A stretch of DNA of 64,000 bases from Flavobacterium alvei (GCF_002920895.1 NZ_PQVG01000007.1:151147-215146); one strand, 5' to 3'; counted from the first letter of the stretch, positions 7,704-16,103 are shown. A program made the numbers and translations. Notes: generated from the sequence alone by a model not told the origin.

Positions 7704-9041
7704 TTATTGGTTTTCATCCAAAGCTTCGTCTGTAGGTCGGCCGTATTTTATGAAATCGTAGATGAACATACTAATTCCCACTGTAAACAAGGTGGCACAA
7801 ATAAGAAGCACCACAAAGTGAACGGCAATTTCATTTTGAACATCACCATACTCCATTTTCATTTTTCGTTCCAAATATACTTGGGCAACACCAGCAACAC
7901 CAAAGGCTACCGTCATTCCCAAAATTCCAATATTGGACAACCAAAAAGCCAAATGACCTTGGGTACTATCGTAACGTTTTCGACCCGTTAGATTAGGAAG
8001 CGCATAACTAATTATGGCAAAAACGATCATTGCATAAGCACCCCAAAATGCGTAGTGACCGTGCATTGCCGTTACCAAGGTTCCGTGTGTGTAAATATTT
8101 ACTTGTGGCAACGTGTGTGCAAAACCAAGTAATCCAGCTCCAATAAAAGAAACGATAGCTGAACCAATAGTCCAAAATAAAGCGATTTTGTTGGGATGAC
8201 TTTTTTCGCCTTTTCGATACATATTCACGGCAAACAATGCCATTGCCAAGAAAGCCAAAGGTTCCAAAGCAGAGAAAATACCACCCACAATCAACCAAAT
8301 TTTATTTACACCTATATAATAATAGTGATGCCCTGTTCCCAAAACTCCCGAAAGGAAGGTTAATCCAACGATGACATACAACCATTTTTCGATCACTTCT
8401 CTGTCGACTCCCGTCAATTTGATTAACAAGAACGAAAGAATTCCTCCCATAATCAATTCCCAAACACCTTCAACCCACAAGTGAACTACCCACCAACGGA
8501 AGAAGGAATCCATAACCTGACTGTCAAACCAAATCATTCCGGGTAAATAAAGTAATGCTGCAAACAACAATCCCATTGACAACACCAAAGCTGTCGTGGT
8601 TTGACGTTTTCCTTTGAATAGCGTTCCTAGAATTAACCCAAGAAAAAGCAATACATTTATTACTACTAAAAAGTCTAATTCTCTTGGGATTTCAAGAAAT
8701 TTTCTTCCTTCCCAATGGTTTAGGTGAAAACCGACAACGGCTACAACACCAACAACCGCCAAGGAAATAAGCTGAACATAAGCCCATTTTACGCTAATTA
8801 ATTCGCGTTGCGCTTCTTCGGGAATGATGTAATAAGCTGCTCCCATAAAACCAGTTAACAACCAAACAACTAATAAATTGGTATGCACCGCACGGGCGAC
8901 ATTAAAAGGAATAATTTCGTGCAATCCTTGAATTCCGATACGGTCGAAGCCCATAATAAAGCCGTAGATAATTTGCAAGGAGAACAAAAGCATACACAAT
9001 GCAAAAAACCAATAGGCTACTTTTTGTGATTTATATTTCAT
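7704..9041 (-). CDS. norB: Nitric oxide reductase catalytic subunit NorB (cNOR type)
   Basis: 445 residues, twelve hydrophobic segments. All heme-copper-superfamily ligands are visible: His53 (ARAVHTNLL) and His329 for low-spin heme b; His187 (VVHLWVEGVWE), His238 and His239 (GTGHHYYYIG) for FeB; His327 for heme b3. Glu191 and Glu195 in HLWVEGVWE are the glutamates specific to NO reductases. The Tyr-His crosslink of oxygen reductases is absent. It reduces 2 NO to N2O in the membrane with NorC. The length and lack of an N-terminal quinol-oxidase extension show the cytochrome-c-dependent form. It starts 11 nt after norC. Confidence 0.97.
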   Translation of the reverse strand: MKYKSQKVAYWFFALCMLLFSLQIIYGFIMGFDRIGIQGLHEIIPFNVARAVHTNLLVVWLLTGFMGAAYYIIPEEAQRELISVKWAYVQLISLAVVGVVAVVGFHLNHWEGRKFLEIPRELDFLVVINVLLFLGLILGTLFKGKRQTTTALVLSMGLLFAALLYLPGMIWFDSQVMDSFFRWWVVHLWVEGVWELIMGGILSFLLIKLTGVDREVIEKWLYVIVGLTFLSGVLGTGHHYYYIGVNKIWLIVGGIFSALEPLAFLAMALFAVNMYRKGEKSHPNKIALFWTIGSAIVSFIGAGLLGFAHTLPQVNIYTHGTLVTAMHGHYAFWGAYAMIVFAIISYALPNLTGRKRYDSTQGHLAFWLSNIGILGMTVAFGVAGVAQVYLERKMKMEYGDVQNEIAVHFVVLLICATLFTVGISMFIYDFIKYGRPTDEALDENQ

Positions 9042-9052
9042 AATACGATAAT

Positions 9053-9487
9053 TTAATTTTTAACTTTAGATAAAGGAGAAACCACTCGATCGAAACCATT
9101 TAAGTCGATTTTGCCAATCCATTTGAAGTAAGCAACAACGGCATCAGCGTCGGCTTCGTTCATTCCGTAAGCCACCATTTTTCGTCCACGAGGTTGCCAA
9201 GGTTGTTTAGACATCAATACAATTTTTACATAAGCATCACCTCGACGGTCGATGACTTTGGTTAATTCCGGAGCATAATACCCTCCTTCTCCTAGGATGG
9301 TATGACAACCCATACAATTGTTGGATTCCCAGATTTCTTTTCCTCTCACAACATTCTTGTCGATTGAAGCGTAATTGGTTTGATCATTACTGGGCATAAA
9401 CGAATAAATAGTCAACCCTATAAAAATTAAAAAGGTGACTAATGTTCCTCCCAGAAAAAATGCTCTTGCTTGTGATTTTGAAAGCAT
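9053..9487 (-). CDS. norC: Nitric oxide reductase cytochrome c subunit NorC
   Basis: 144 residues: one N-terminal membrane anchor (FFLGGTLVTFLIFIGLTIYS), then a periplasmic cytochrome c with CMGCH near residue 59, GEGGYYAPELTKV, and distal Met in KMVAYGMNE. This is the standard NorC architecture and passes electrons to NorB. First gene of the nor operon. Its promoter region has an FNR-type palindrome at 9592-9607. Confidence 0.95.
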   Translation of the reverse strand: MLSKSQARAFFLGGTLVTFLIFIGLTIYSFMPSNDQTNYASIDKNVVRGKEIWESNNCMGCHTILGEGGYYAPELTKVIDRRGDAYVKIVLMSKQPWQPRGRKMVAYGMNEADADAVVAYFKWIGKIDLNGFDRVVSPLSKVKN

Positions 9488-9561
9488 AATTATCAGTTTT
9501 TTGTTAGTTAATAAATTTACTTATTTAAATAGCGGACAAAATCATCCATTATTTATTTTAT

Positions 9562-9607
9562 GCAAAGTAAGTATCGAAATATTTTGCGTCTTATGATTCC
9601 AATCATA
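9562..9607 (-). promoter_or_regulatory. norC promoter with FNR/DNR-type operator
   Basis: TATGATTCCAATCATA at 9592-9607 is a perfect inverted repeat (TGAT-N4-ATCA core). On the minus strand a TTACTTTG-like box sits around 9562-9570, about 34 nt from the operator centre. That is a near match to TAnnTTTG at the class II activator spacing. Inferred TSS is near 9557, leaving a leader of about 70 nt. Confidence 0.65.
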
Positions 9608-9723
9608 TTTATTGAGAATTTTATTTAGATAAAATTTTCAATAAAAAAATTTGAAAATTGATGCGGAGTAGGATTTAATTTTATCAACCTTGTGTTAATA
9701 AAAAAATGATAAATAAAAAGAAA

Positions 9724-9768
9724 TATGATTTAAATCATATGAAATAATGCTTTTAATCTGTAACATTA
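9724..9768 (+). promoter_or_regulatory. ric-nrdD operon promoter with FNR/DNR-type operator
   Basis: TATGATTTAAATCATA at 9724-9739 is a perfect palindrome. A weaker -7 candidate, TAACATTA (9761-9768), is 33 nt from its centre. The operator is 98 nt upstream of the ric ATG. An identical 16-mer lies at 38707-38722. Confidence 0.6.
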
Positions 9769-9837
9769 TAGTCGAAAAAAAGAGGTTATTTTTTTTCCTA
9801 ATCCATTGAAATTAAATCCTCTATTAAATAAAAAATC

Positions 9838-10569
9838 ATGAGTTTACAAGAAATAACTACTATTGGAGACTTTGTCGCCAAGGATTTTAGAACAGCTTCA
9901 ATATTTACAAAATATGGAATTGATTTTTGCTGCAAAGGTCAAAAAACTATCGATGAAGTTTGCAAAAAAAAGGGAATAAATGAAGCTGTTTTATTAGATG
10001 AATTGAACGCAGTTTTTGCTAGTAAAAACGAATCAGGAATAGATTTTAACTCCTGGCCTTTAGATTTATTAGTAGATTATATAGAGAAAACGCATCACCG
10101 TTTTGTTGAAGAAAAAACCCAAGATTTGATTCCTTTTTTAGATAAATTATGCAATGTTCACGGAAGCAATCATCCCGAGTTATTAGAAATAAATGAACTC
10201 TTCAAAAGTAGTGCACATGAATTAGCATTACACATGAAAAAAGAAGAATTGATTTTGTTTCCCTTCGTAAAAGAAATGATAAATGGTACAAAAAATCATG
10301 GTTCTGTCTCCCAGCCTCAATTTGGAACAATAAAAAACCCAATCGCTGCTATGATGCAAGAACACGATTTTGAAGGCGAACGTTTTAGAAGAATTGCTGT
10401 CTTGACCAATAATTACACCCCACCAGAAGATGCTTGCAACACCTACCGTGTAACCTATGCTTTACTACAAGAATTTGAACAAGATTTACACAAACACATT
10501 CATTTAGAAAACAATATCCTGTTTCCAAAAGCCAAAGCTTTAGAAAAATTTTTCTCTACCGAAGAATAA
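9838..10569 (+). CDS. ric: Iron-sulfur cluster repair di-iron protein (RIC/ScdA/YtfE)
   Basis: 243 residues. The N-terminal ScdA_N/DUF542 domain (about 1-65) has the paired cysteines DFCCKGQKT. A hemerythrin-like di-iron domain follows, with His/Glu ligands in THHRFVEEKT, NHPELLE, ELALHMKKEE, EHDFEGERF and KHIHLENNILFP. RIC proteins restore Fe-S clusters damaged by NO. Transcribed away from norC under its own FNR-type site and followed 41 nt later by nrdD, it heads an operon protecting and supporting anaerobic growth on NO-generating metabolism. Confidence 0.93.
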   Translation: MSLQEITTIGDFVAKDFRTASIFTKYGIDFCCKGQKTIDEVCKKKGINEAVLLDELNAVFASKNESGIDFNSWPLDLLVDYIEKTHHRFVEEKTQDLIPFLDKLCNVHGSNHPELLEINELFKSSAHELALHMKKEELILFPFVKEMINGTKNHGSVSQPQFGTIKNPIAAMMQEHDFEGERFRRIAVLTNNYTPPEDACNTYRVTYALLQEFEQDLHKHIHLENNILFPKAKALEKFFSTEE

Positions 10570-10610
10570 AACAACAACCCAACCTATAACCAAAAAAATC
10601 AGTAATTACT

Positions 10611-12728
10611 ATGGAAAAGTACGTTATCAAAAGGAACGGAGATTACAAACCGTTTGAAAGCTTCAAAATTGAAGATGCCATCGCAAAAAGTTTTAAAAGT
10701 GCTACCGTAGCATTTGATGAAAGTGTTTTTGAAAATGTAATCAAAGGATTGCAATACAAAGAAACTTGGGCAGTCGAAGAAATTCAGGATTTAATTGAGA
10801 AGTGCCTTTTTGAGAAACAGTATTTCGAAGTAATGCGCTCCTTTATGTTGTACCGTCACACCCGAAAATTACAACGGGAACACGTTGAAGGTCTCAATGA
10901 AGACACAACTTATGTTGACAGTTCACAAACTATCGCCGAATATATTGAGCAAACGGATTGGCGCATCAATGCAAATGCAAACACCTCTTATTCTAATGCG
11001 GGTTTGGTAAATAATGTAGCGGGAAAAATCATTGCCAATTATTGGTTAGACAAAGTATATACCAAAGAAGAGGGTTATGCTCATAGAAATGGCGATGTTC
11101 ACATTCACGATTTAGATTGTTTGACGGGATATTGCGCAGGTTGGAGTTTACGAGTTTTGCTTAACGAAGGTTTCAACGGAGTTCGGGGTCGTGTCGAAAG
11201 CAAAGCACCTTCACATTTTAGAGAAGCCTTAGGACAAATGGCGAATTTTATGGGAATTTTGCAAAGCGAATGGGCTGGTGCTCAGGCATTCAGTTCGTTT
11301 GATACTTATTTAGCTCCTTATGTTTTCAAGGACGATTTATCTTTTGATGATGTGTTGAAAGCCATTCGTAGTTTTGTCTATAATTTGAATGTTCCGGCAC
11401 GTTGGGGACAATCACCTTTTACCAATATCACTTTGGATTGGGTTGTTCCAGAAGATTTAAAAACTCAAATTCCAACAAAAAACGACTTCCATTTTTTCGA
11501 AAATAATTTCAATCATGATCTTTTGGTAAGAGCGCAAGAACGTGGCGTTACTAAAGTTACGGATTTACGTTATGAGCATTTTCAAAAGGAAATGAACCTC
11601 ATCAACAAAGCGTATTATACCGTAATGACCGAAGGCGATGCTAACGGACAACCTTTCACTTTTCCAATTCCAACGGTAAATATCACCGAAGAATTTGATT
11701 GGGATGGCGAAAATACCGATTTACTTTTCGAAAATACCGCAAAAATTGGTTCGTCCTACTTTCAAAATTTCATCGGAAGCCAATACAAATTAGATGAAAA
11801 TGGAGATAAAGTCGAAAATGAAAACGCCTATAAACCCAATGCTGTTCGCAGTATGTGTTGTCGTTTGCAACTCGATTTGCGTGAATTATTAAAACGCGGA
11901 AATGGTCTTTTTGGAAGTGCCGAAATGACTGGAAGTATTGGTGTTGTAACCATAAATATGGCACGATTGGGGTATTTGTACAGAGGAAACAAAGTCGAAT
12001 TATTCAAACAATTAGACAAATTATTATACATTTCCAAATCGACTTTAGAGAAAAAACGTGTGTTCATTCAAGAAATGTACGATCGCGGACTATATCCTTA
12101 TACCAAACGTTATTTGAAACATTTTAGAAATCACTTTTCAACCATTGGTGTTAACGGAATCAACGAAATGATTGTCAATTTTACTGGAAAACAAGACACC
12201 GTAACATCGACAACAGGAATTGATTTTGCATCAGAAATTTTGGATCATATTCGCAATCGAATGAAAGAATTTCAGGAAGAAACAGGCAATTTATACAACC
12301 TTGAAGCCACACCCGCCGAAGGAACAACTTATCGTTTTGCCAAAGAAGACAAAAAACGTTTTCCAAATATTATTCAAGCTGGGCAAAACGAAAATATTTA
12401 TTACACTAACAGTTCACAAATTCCAGCAGATCATACTGACGATCCTTTTGAAGCTTTGCTTTTGCAAGATGAATTACAATGCAAATATACAGGAGGAACC
12501 GTCTTGCACTTGTATATGAGCGAAAAAATGAGTTCGCCCGAAGCTTGTAAACAGTTTGTCAAAAAAGTAGTTTCAAGCTTTAGATTGCCATATATCACAG
12601 TGACTCCTGTATTTAGCGTTTGTCCTGTTCACGGCTATTTGAATGGAGAACACGAATATTGCCCAAAATGTGATGATGCCCTAATTCAATATGACACCTT
12701 AAAAAAAGAAAAATCAAAACAACATTAA
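10611..12728 (+). CDS. nrdD: Anaerobic ribonucleoside-triphosphate reductase, large part lacking the glycyl-radical domain
   Basis: 705 residues. An N-terminal ATP-cone (YVIKRNGDYKPFESFKIED, about 1-90) is followed by the catalytic barrel, with conserved cysteines in LTGYCAGWSLRV and VRSMCCRLQLD. The C-terminus has a zinc-type motif (CPVHGYLNG, CPKCDD). The reading frame then stops at TAA (12726-12728), before the glycyl-radical loop every class III reductase needs. That loop (RVMGYHRP) is encoded in the same frame just 12 nt further on as a separate ORF. It reduces NTPs to dNTPs without oxygen. In operon with ric, nrdG and an Rrf2 regulator. Confidence 0.9.
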   Translation: MEKYVIKRNGDYKPFESFKIEDAIAKSFKSATVAFDESVFENVIKGLQYKETWAVEEIQDLIEKCLFEKQYFEVMRSFMLYRHTRKLQREHVEGLNEDTTYVDSSQTIAEYIEQTDWRINANANTSYSNAGLVNNVAGKIIANYWLDKVYTKEEGYAHRNGDVHIHDLDCLTGYCAGWSLRVLLNEGFNGVRGRVESKAPSHFREALGQMANFMGILQSEWAGAQAFSSFDTYLAPYVFKDDLSFDDVLKAIRSFVYNLNVPARWGQSPFTNITLDWVVPEDLKTQIPTKNDFHFFENNFNHDLLVRAQERGVTKVTDLRYEHFQKEMNLINKAYYTVMTEGDANGQPFTFPIPTVNITEEFDWDGENTDLLFENTAKIGSSYFQNFIGSQYKLDENGDKVENENAYKPNAVRSMCCRLQLDLRELLKRGNGLFGSAEMTGSIGVVTINMARLGYLYRGNKVELFKQLDKLLYISKSTLEKKRVFIQEMYDRGLYPYTKRYLKHFRNHFSTIGVNGINEMIVNFTGKQDTVTSTTGIDFASEILDHIRNRMKEFQEETGNLYNLEATPAEGTTYRFAKEDKKRFPNIIQAGQNENIYYTNSSQIPADHTDDPFEALLLQDELQCKYTGGTVLHLYMSEKMSSPEACKQFVKKVVSSFRLPYITVTPVFSVCPVHGYLNGEHEYCPKCDDALIQYDTLKKEKSKQH

Positions 12729-12740
12729 ACCCAAAAACAT

Positions 12741-12911
12741 ATGAAAACAGAAACAAAAACCAATCCTATTTTAGAAGAAAATCAGCATTTGAGAACCAAA
12801 TGTTTGGTTTACACACGCGTAATGGGCTATCACAGACCCGTAGAAAGTTTTAATATTGGCAAAAAAGGTGAACACAAACAACGAACTCATTTTACCGAAG
12901 GTAAGTGTTAG
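12741..12911 (+). CDS. Stand-alone glycyl-radical domain of NrdD (56 residues)
   Basis: ATG at 12741, TAG at 12909-12911. The product contains CLVYTRVMGYHRPVESFNIG and KKGEHKQR, matching the C-terminal glycyl-radical loop of class III NrdD; Gly29 in RVMGY is the predicted radical site. It is in the same frame as nrdD, separated by the TAA stop plus four codons. It may be a second polypeptide that docks into the NrdD barrel, comparable in principle to the YfiD/GrcA spare radical domain of pyruvate formate-lyase, or it may be joined by readthrough. Its last 56 bases overlap the longest reading of nrdG in another frame. Confidence 0.85.
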   Translation: MKTETKTNPILEENQHLRTKCLVYTRVMGYHRPVESFNIGKKGEHKQRTHFTEGKC

Positions 12912-13584
12912 TACTCCTATTTACAGCTTAACATCTTTCACCTTATTAGATTATCCTCATAAATCGGCCTGCATTCTTTGGTTTGCAGGCTGCAATATGC
13001 GGTGTTTGTATTGCTATAATCCAGAAATTGTACTCGGAAAAGGAAGTCTTTCTTTCGAAAAAATACTTTCGTTCCTGCACACCAGAAAAAATTTATTAGA
13101 CGCCGTTGTTTTCAGTGGAGGCGAATGTTTATTGCATAAAAAAATCATTTCCTTTATTACAGAAGTCAAAAAAATGGGTTTTTTGGTTAAAATCGACACC
13201 AATGGAAGTTCGCCCGAAGTTATGCAAGAACTGCTAAGCAAAAACCGTATTGATTACATCGCTTTAGATTTTAAGGCACCAAAATCAAAATTTAAAGCCA
13301 TTACCAAATCTAATTTGTATGATACTTTCGAAAAAACATTTGACTTAATTCTACAAGCCAAAATTCCTTTTGAAGTCAGAACAACCTATCATTCAGAATT
13401 GCTGTTAGAGGAAGATTTAAAGGAAATGATTCGTTTTTTGGAAAGCAAAAACTATTCTGGCAATTATTATATTCAATACTTCAAAAACGATGTTGAAACA
13501 CTTTCAAAATTGGAACGATCGAACAACAGAATTGATGCCGAAAAATTATCAACCAATACGATACAAATTGTTCTAAGAGAATAA
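12856..13584 (+). CDS. nrdG: Anaerobic ribonucleotide reductase activating protein (radical SAM)
   Basis: Up to 242 residues. The radical-SAM motif is CNMRCLYC (CxxxCxxC), after the NrdG-type N-terminus PIYSLTSFTLLDYPHKSACILWFAGC; later VVFSGGECLLHKK and KIDTNGSSPE are the SAM-binding strands. It generates the glycyl radical on NrdD. There is no in-frame ATG before the conserved region. The only initiators are TTG at 12856 and GTG at 12868, both inside the preceding 56-codon ORF, so translation is probably coupled to that ORF. The start is therefore uncertain. Confidence 0.85.
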   Translation: MAKKVNTNNELILPKVSVSTPIYSLTSFTLLDYPHKSACILWFAGCNMRCLYCYNPEIVLGKGSLSFEKILSFLHTRKNLLDAVVFSGGECLLHKKIISFITEVKKMGFLVKIDTNGSSPEVMQELLSKNRIDYIALDFKAPKSKFKAITKSNLYDTFEKTFDLILQAKIPFEVRTTYHSELLLEEDLKEMIRFLESKNYSGNYYIQYFKNDVETLSKLERSNNRIDAEKLSTNTIQIVLRE

Positions 13585-13613
13585 AGTATTTAAATTAATT
13601 TAATACAAAAATT

Positions 13614-14045
13614 ATGTTTTCAAAAACCTGTGAATACGCCATTCGTGCTTCTATTTTTATAGCCGCACAATCCTATCAAGACAAAAGAGTTACGATAAAA
13701 GACATTGCCGAAAATATCGATTCGCCAAAGTCTTTCACAGCAAAAATCTTGCAGATTTTGGCCAAAAAAGAAATTGTTCACTCTATCAAAGGAATTGGTG
13801 GCGGTTTTGAAATTCCAAAAGAAAATATCAAAAGAATCAATCTTGCTCAAATTGTAATTGCCATTGATGGGGATTCTATTTTTAAAAGTTGTGGGTTAAG
13901 TGTAAATCATTGTTGTGATCAACATCCTTGTCCTCTTAACAAAAAATTCAAGAGTATTAGAAATGATTTAGCCAAAATGCTCGATAGCACTTGCCTCGAA
14001 GAACTTGTGCTTGATGTGAATTCAGGCGAATCTTTTTTGATTTAA
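13614..14045 (+). CDS. Rrf2-family regulator, NsrR-like
   Basis: 143 residues. An Rrf2 winged helix is at the N-terminus (MFSKTCEYAIRASIFIAAQS, IKDIAENIDSPKSFTAKILQ, KGIGGGFEI). Fe-S ligand candidates are SCGLSVNHCC and DQHPCPLNK near residues 85-105, similar in spacing to NsrR/IscR clusters. NsrR proteins sense NO through an Fe-S cluster, so a role as local NO-responsive repressor is likely. It is 29 nt after nrdG, the last gene of the ric-nrd operon. Specific target sites were not identified. Confidence 0.85.
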   Translation: MFSKTCEYAIRASIFIAAQSYQDKRVTIKDIAENIDSPKSFTAKILQILAKKEIVHSIKGIGGGFEIPKENIKRINLAQIVIAIDGDSIFKSCGLSVNHCCDQHPCPLNKKFKSIRNDLAKMLDSTCLEELVLDVNSGESFLI

Positions 14046-14076
14046 ATCAAGTTTATAAACGAAATTAAAGCAAAAA

Positions 14077-14102
14077 AAACTCGCCTATAAATAAGCGAGT
14101 TT
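14077..14102. terminator. Bidirectional terminator between rrf2 and the flavoenzyme-like gene
   Basis: AAACTCGC (14077-14084) and GCGAGTTT (14095-14102) form an 8-bp stem with a 10-nt loop. An A-run lies on the left and a short T-rich stretch on the right, so it can end both converging transcripts. Confidence 0.75.
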
Positions 14103-14124
14103 GATTTTATATAAAGAAACCTCT

Positions 14125-15939
14125 TTAAGCAACCACTAATTCTGGCACTTCTACTCCAAGCAATTCATTGGTATAAAACTCCAATTGGTTTTGAATTTCT
14201 TTGATACTATTTTCGAAATAATGGGTGTTTGCAAAAAAGTTTTGATAAAAAGCTATACCTTCTAACAAATTACTTTTAAAAGCTTTTAACTTTTTCACTT
14301 GCGAAGCATTAATCTCAGACGATATGTTTTTGATGTCATTTTTCAAATAATCGATATACATTTTCAATTCTTTGACAAATAAATTGGGGCGATTTAAATC
14401 GGTCATTACATTGAAATTGCCATAAATATGTCGAACCATTTCAGAAAGCGAAACTTCTTTGTCAAAATAAGCCATATTAGGACCTGGACAAACAATCACA
14501 CCCTGAGCCTGACCTTTTATCTCAATATCATTTTCCAAATAAGAAGCATTGGCAAGACCTACGCAAAGACAAGCTTTTTCGGTAATATCGAACTTCTTTT
14601 TATCATAATCTTCTTGAGTTAAAGTTTCTTTTATTTCATTTAATTCATCCAATTTTACGTCTTGGTATTTCTTTGAAGAAGTACAAATTCCTTCGGGCCC
14701 AAATTCTTTGCTTAACGCCAAAAACTTTTTAGGGCAAGAACTTCCTGCTTTATCATCGTCAATACGCTTTTGTTTGAACATCTCGTTTGAGGTTCCTCTA
14801 ACAGTATTGAATGGAACTCCCAAAGGCGAAATATGACTCAAATACAAATCATCCTCTTTGGCATTTCGCAATAATTCTCTTGTTTCTACATCTACTGAAG
14901 TGGCTTCTGGAACTAGCAAAAACGGTGTTCCCCAACCCACAGCATCAACATTATAATAATCCAACATAAAGTCGTGCTCTTCTGAAGTTCCTACACCACC
15001 TTGAACTGTAATTTTCAATTCCAAAGGAGTTTCAGGAGTGTGCATTCCTTTTTGCGCCAAGGCTTTCACCATAATATCGTGAGCCGATTGCACCAATTGG
15101 TCTTTTTTATGTTTAAATTCCTCCATAATTGGCCCTAATAAAATCCCATCTGTTGCAAAAGCGTGTCCGCCACAATTCAACCCTGATTCTATACGATATT
15201 CTGAAACCCAAAGCCCTTTTTTGGCCAAGAAATTCCCTTGAATCATTGCCGAACGATAATCACTCACTTTCAGAATAATTTTCTTTTTCAATTGATTGTT
15301 GGCATCTGGAAAAAAGCAAGGAAAACTTTCGAAATAAGCAAATAATCTAGGATTCATCCCTGCTGACAATACGATTGAAGAAGACAAATTACTATTAGCA
15401 AACCCGCGAAGAGCAGCATGCGCATCATTGAATTCTACTGGCAATTGCTCGTTATTGATAAAGTTATCTTTATCTAATTTGGTCATAATATTCACATCAA
15501 TATCTCCAGGATAAAGATTTTCTTCCAGATATTTGAGAACATTTTCTTTCAAGGCGATTCCATCTTCCAAGAAGTGTTCTAACCCTTGTTTGATTTCGGA
15601 TTTGTTGGGCAACATTGCTATGTAATTTTCTAATGCAAGTTTACTTTCTGACAATTCTGTCTTGAAATTCTCGAATTTTTCTTTTACGATTTTATCAACC
15701 AAGTTCAAATAAGAAGTAATCCTTTCGGCACGATAATCGTGAATTTTTTTTGTTATTTCTTGATAAGGAACGTCGAATTTTTCGCTGTAAAAAGCTCTCA
15801 TTTTTTCAATAAGCTCATCATCTGCAAGTGCTATAACTGATGATATTCCGTATTTTGCTACTCGAATTGGGCTATCAATGGTGAAAGCCAATCCCATAAC
15901 TGGAATATGAAAAGTATGTAACTGTTTATTTGTCATCAT
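14125..15939 (-). CDS. Uncharacterised 604-residue protein with nitronate-monooxygenase-like TIM-barrel signature, FNR-type promoter
   Basis: I do not recognise a named family. The start is ATG 15939; the 34 codons upstream would cover the promoter. The N-terminus (FHIPVMGLAFTIDSPIRVA) and a late segment (VQGGVGTSEEHDFM ... DAVGWGTPFLLVPEAT, residues 312-347) resemble the first strand and phosphate-binding strands of FMN TIM-barrel enzymes such as nitronate monooxygenase. The C-terminal third adds spaced cysteines: SCPKKF (402), GICTSS (419), ACLCVGLA (457, 459) and VIVCPGPN (484). These could hold an Fe-S cluster. A helical insertion spans about 45-145. No signal peptide. An operator identical in core to that of nirK lies 65-78 nt upstream. 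A role in nitrogen-oxide or anaerobic redox metabolism is inferred. Confidence 0.6.
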   Translation of the reverse strand: MMTNKQLHTFHIPVMGLAFTIDSPIRVAKYGISSVIALADDELIEKMRAFYSEKFDVPYQEITKKIHDYRAERITSYLNLVDKIVKEKFENFKTELSESKLALENYIAMLPNKSEIKQGLEHFLEDGIALKENVLKYLEENLYPGDIDVNIMTKLDKDNFINNEQLPVEFNDAHAALRGFANSNLSSSIVLSAGMNPRLFAYFESFPCFFPDANNQLKKKIILKVSDYRSAMIQGNFLAKKGLWVSEYRIESGLNCGGHAFATDGILLGPIMEEFKHKKDQLVQSAHDIMVKALAQKGMHTPETPLELKITVQGGVGTSEEHDFMLDYYNVDAVGWGTPFLLVPEATSVDVETRELLRNAKEDDLYLSHISPLGVPFNTVRGTSNEMFKQKRIDDDKAGSSCPKKFLALSKEFGPEGICTSSKKYQDVKLDELNEIKETLTQEDYDKKKFDITEKACLCVGLANASYLENDIEIKGQAQGVIVCPGPNMAYFDKEVSLSEMVRHIYGNFNVMTDLNRPNLFVKELKMYIDYLKNDIKNISSEINASQVKKLKAFKSNLLEGIAFYQNFFANTHYFENSIKEIQNQLEFYTNELLGVEVPELVVA

Positions 15940-15973
15940 CTGCTTAACTATTTTTGTTATATGGTTTAAGCTG

Positions 15974-16017
15974 CAAATGTCGTAAATGTAATTAACACAA
16001 AAACTGATATTTATCAT
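15974..16017 (-). promoter_or_regulatory. FNR/DNR-type promoter of the 604-residue flavoenzyme-like gene
   Basis: CTGATATTTATCAT at 16004-16017 contains TGATATTTATCA, the same 12-mer as at nirK. On the minus strand GACATTTG (15981-15974) fits TAnnTTTG at five of six fixed positions and is 33 nt from the operator centre. The box is about 35 nt upstream of ATG 15939. This supports that start rather than the longer reading. Confidence 0.65.
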
Positions 16018-16103
16018 ATGCGAAATTCTCAAATAATACATTATGCCTAAAATTTGTTAAATCCAATGAGAATGCAGAAAATACCGTACTTAAATTGAGT
16101 TTT

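Larger units (their letters stand above)
9488..9837. other. Divergent norC / ric regulatory region (350 bp)
   Basis: AT-rich gap between norC (minus) and ric (plus), with no ORF. It holds two separate FNR-type palindromes, 9592-9607 facing norC and 9724-9739 facing ric. Each lies about 105-112 nt from the start codon it serves. The 116 nt between them are AT-rich with no other recognisable signal, so the two transcripts appear to have independent but matching control. Confidence 0.7.

Noticed and set aside
13905..13935. Rrf2 protein as IscR
   Set aside because: No isc/suf genes nearby; the NO-related operon and cysteine spacing favour NsrR-like, though family placement is not certain.
14037..14050. 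TTGATTTAAATCAA, a canonical FNR box
   Set aside because: It overlaps the rrf2 stop codon, just before a terminator. No gene starts within reach and no TAnnTTTG box lies at 33-34 nt on either strand, so it is probably chance.
15940..16041. 34 extra N-terminal codons on the 604-residue gene
   Set aside because: They cover the FNR-type operator and -7 box and encode an unlikely leader; ATG 15939 fits better.
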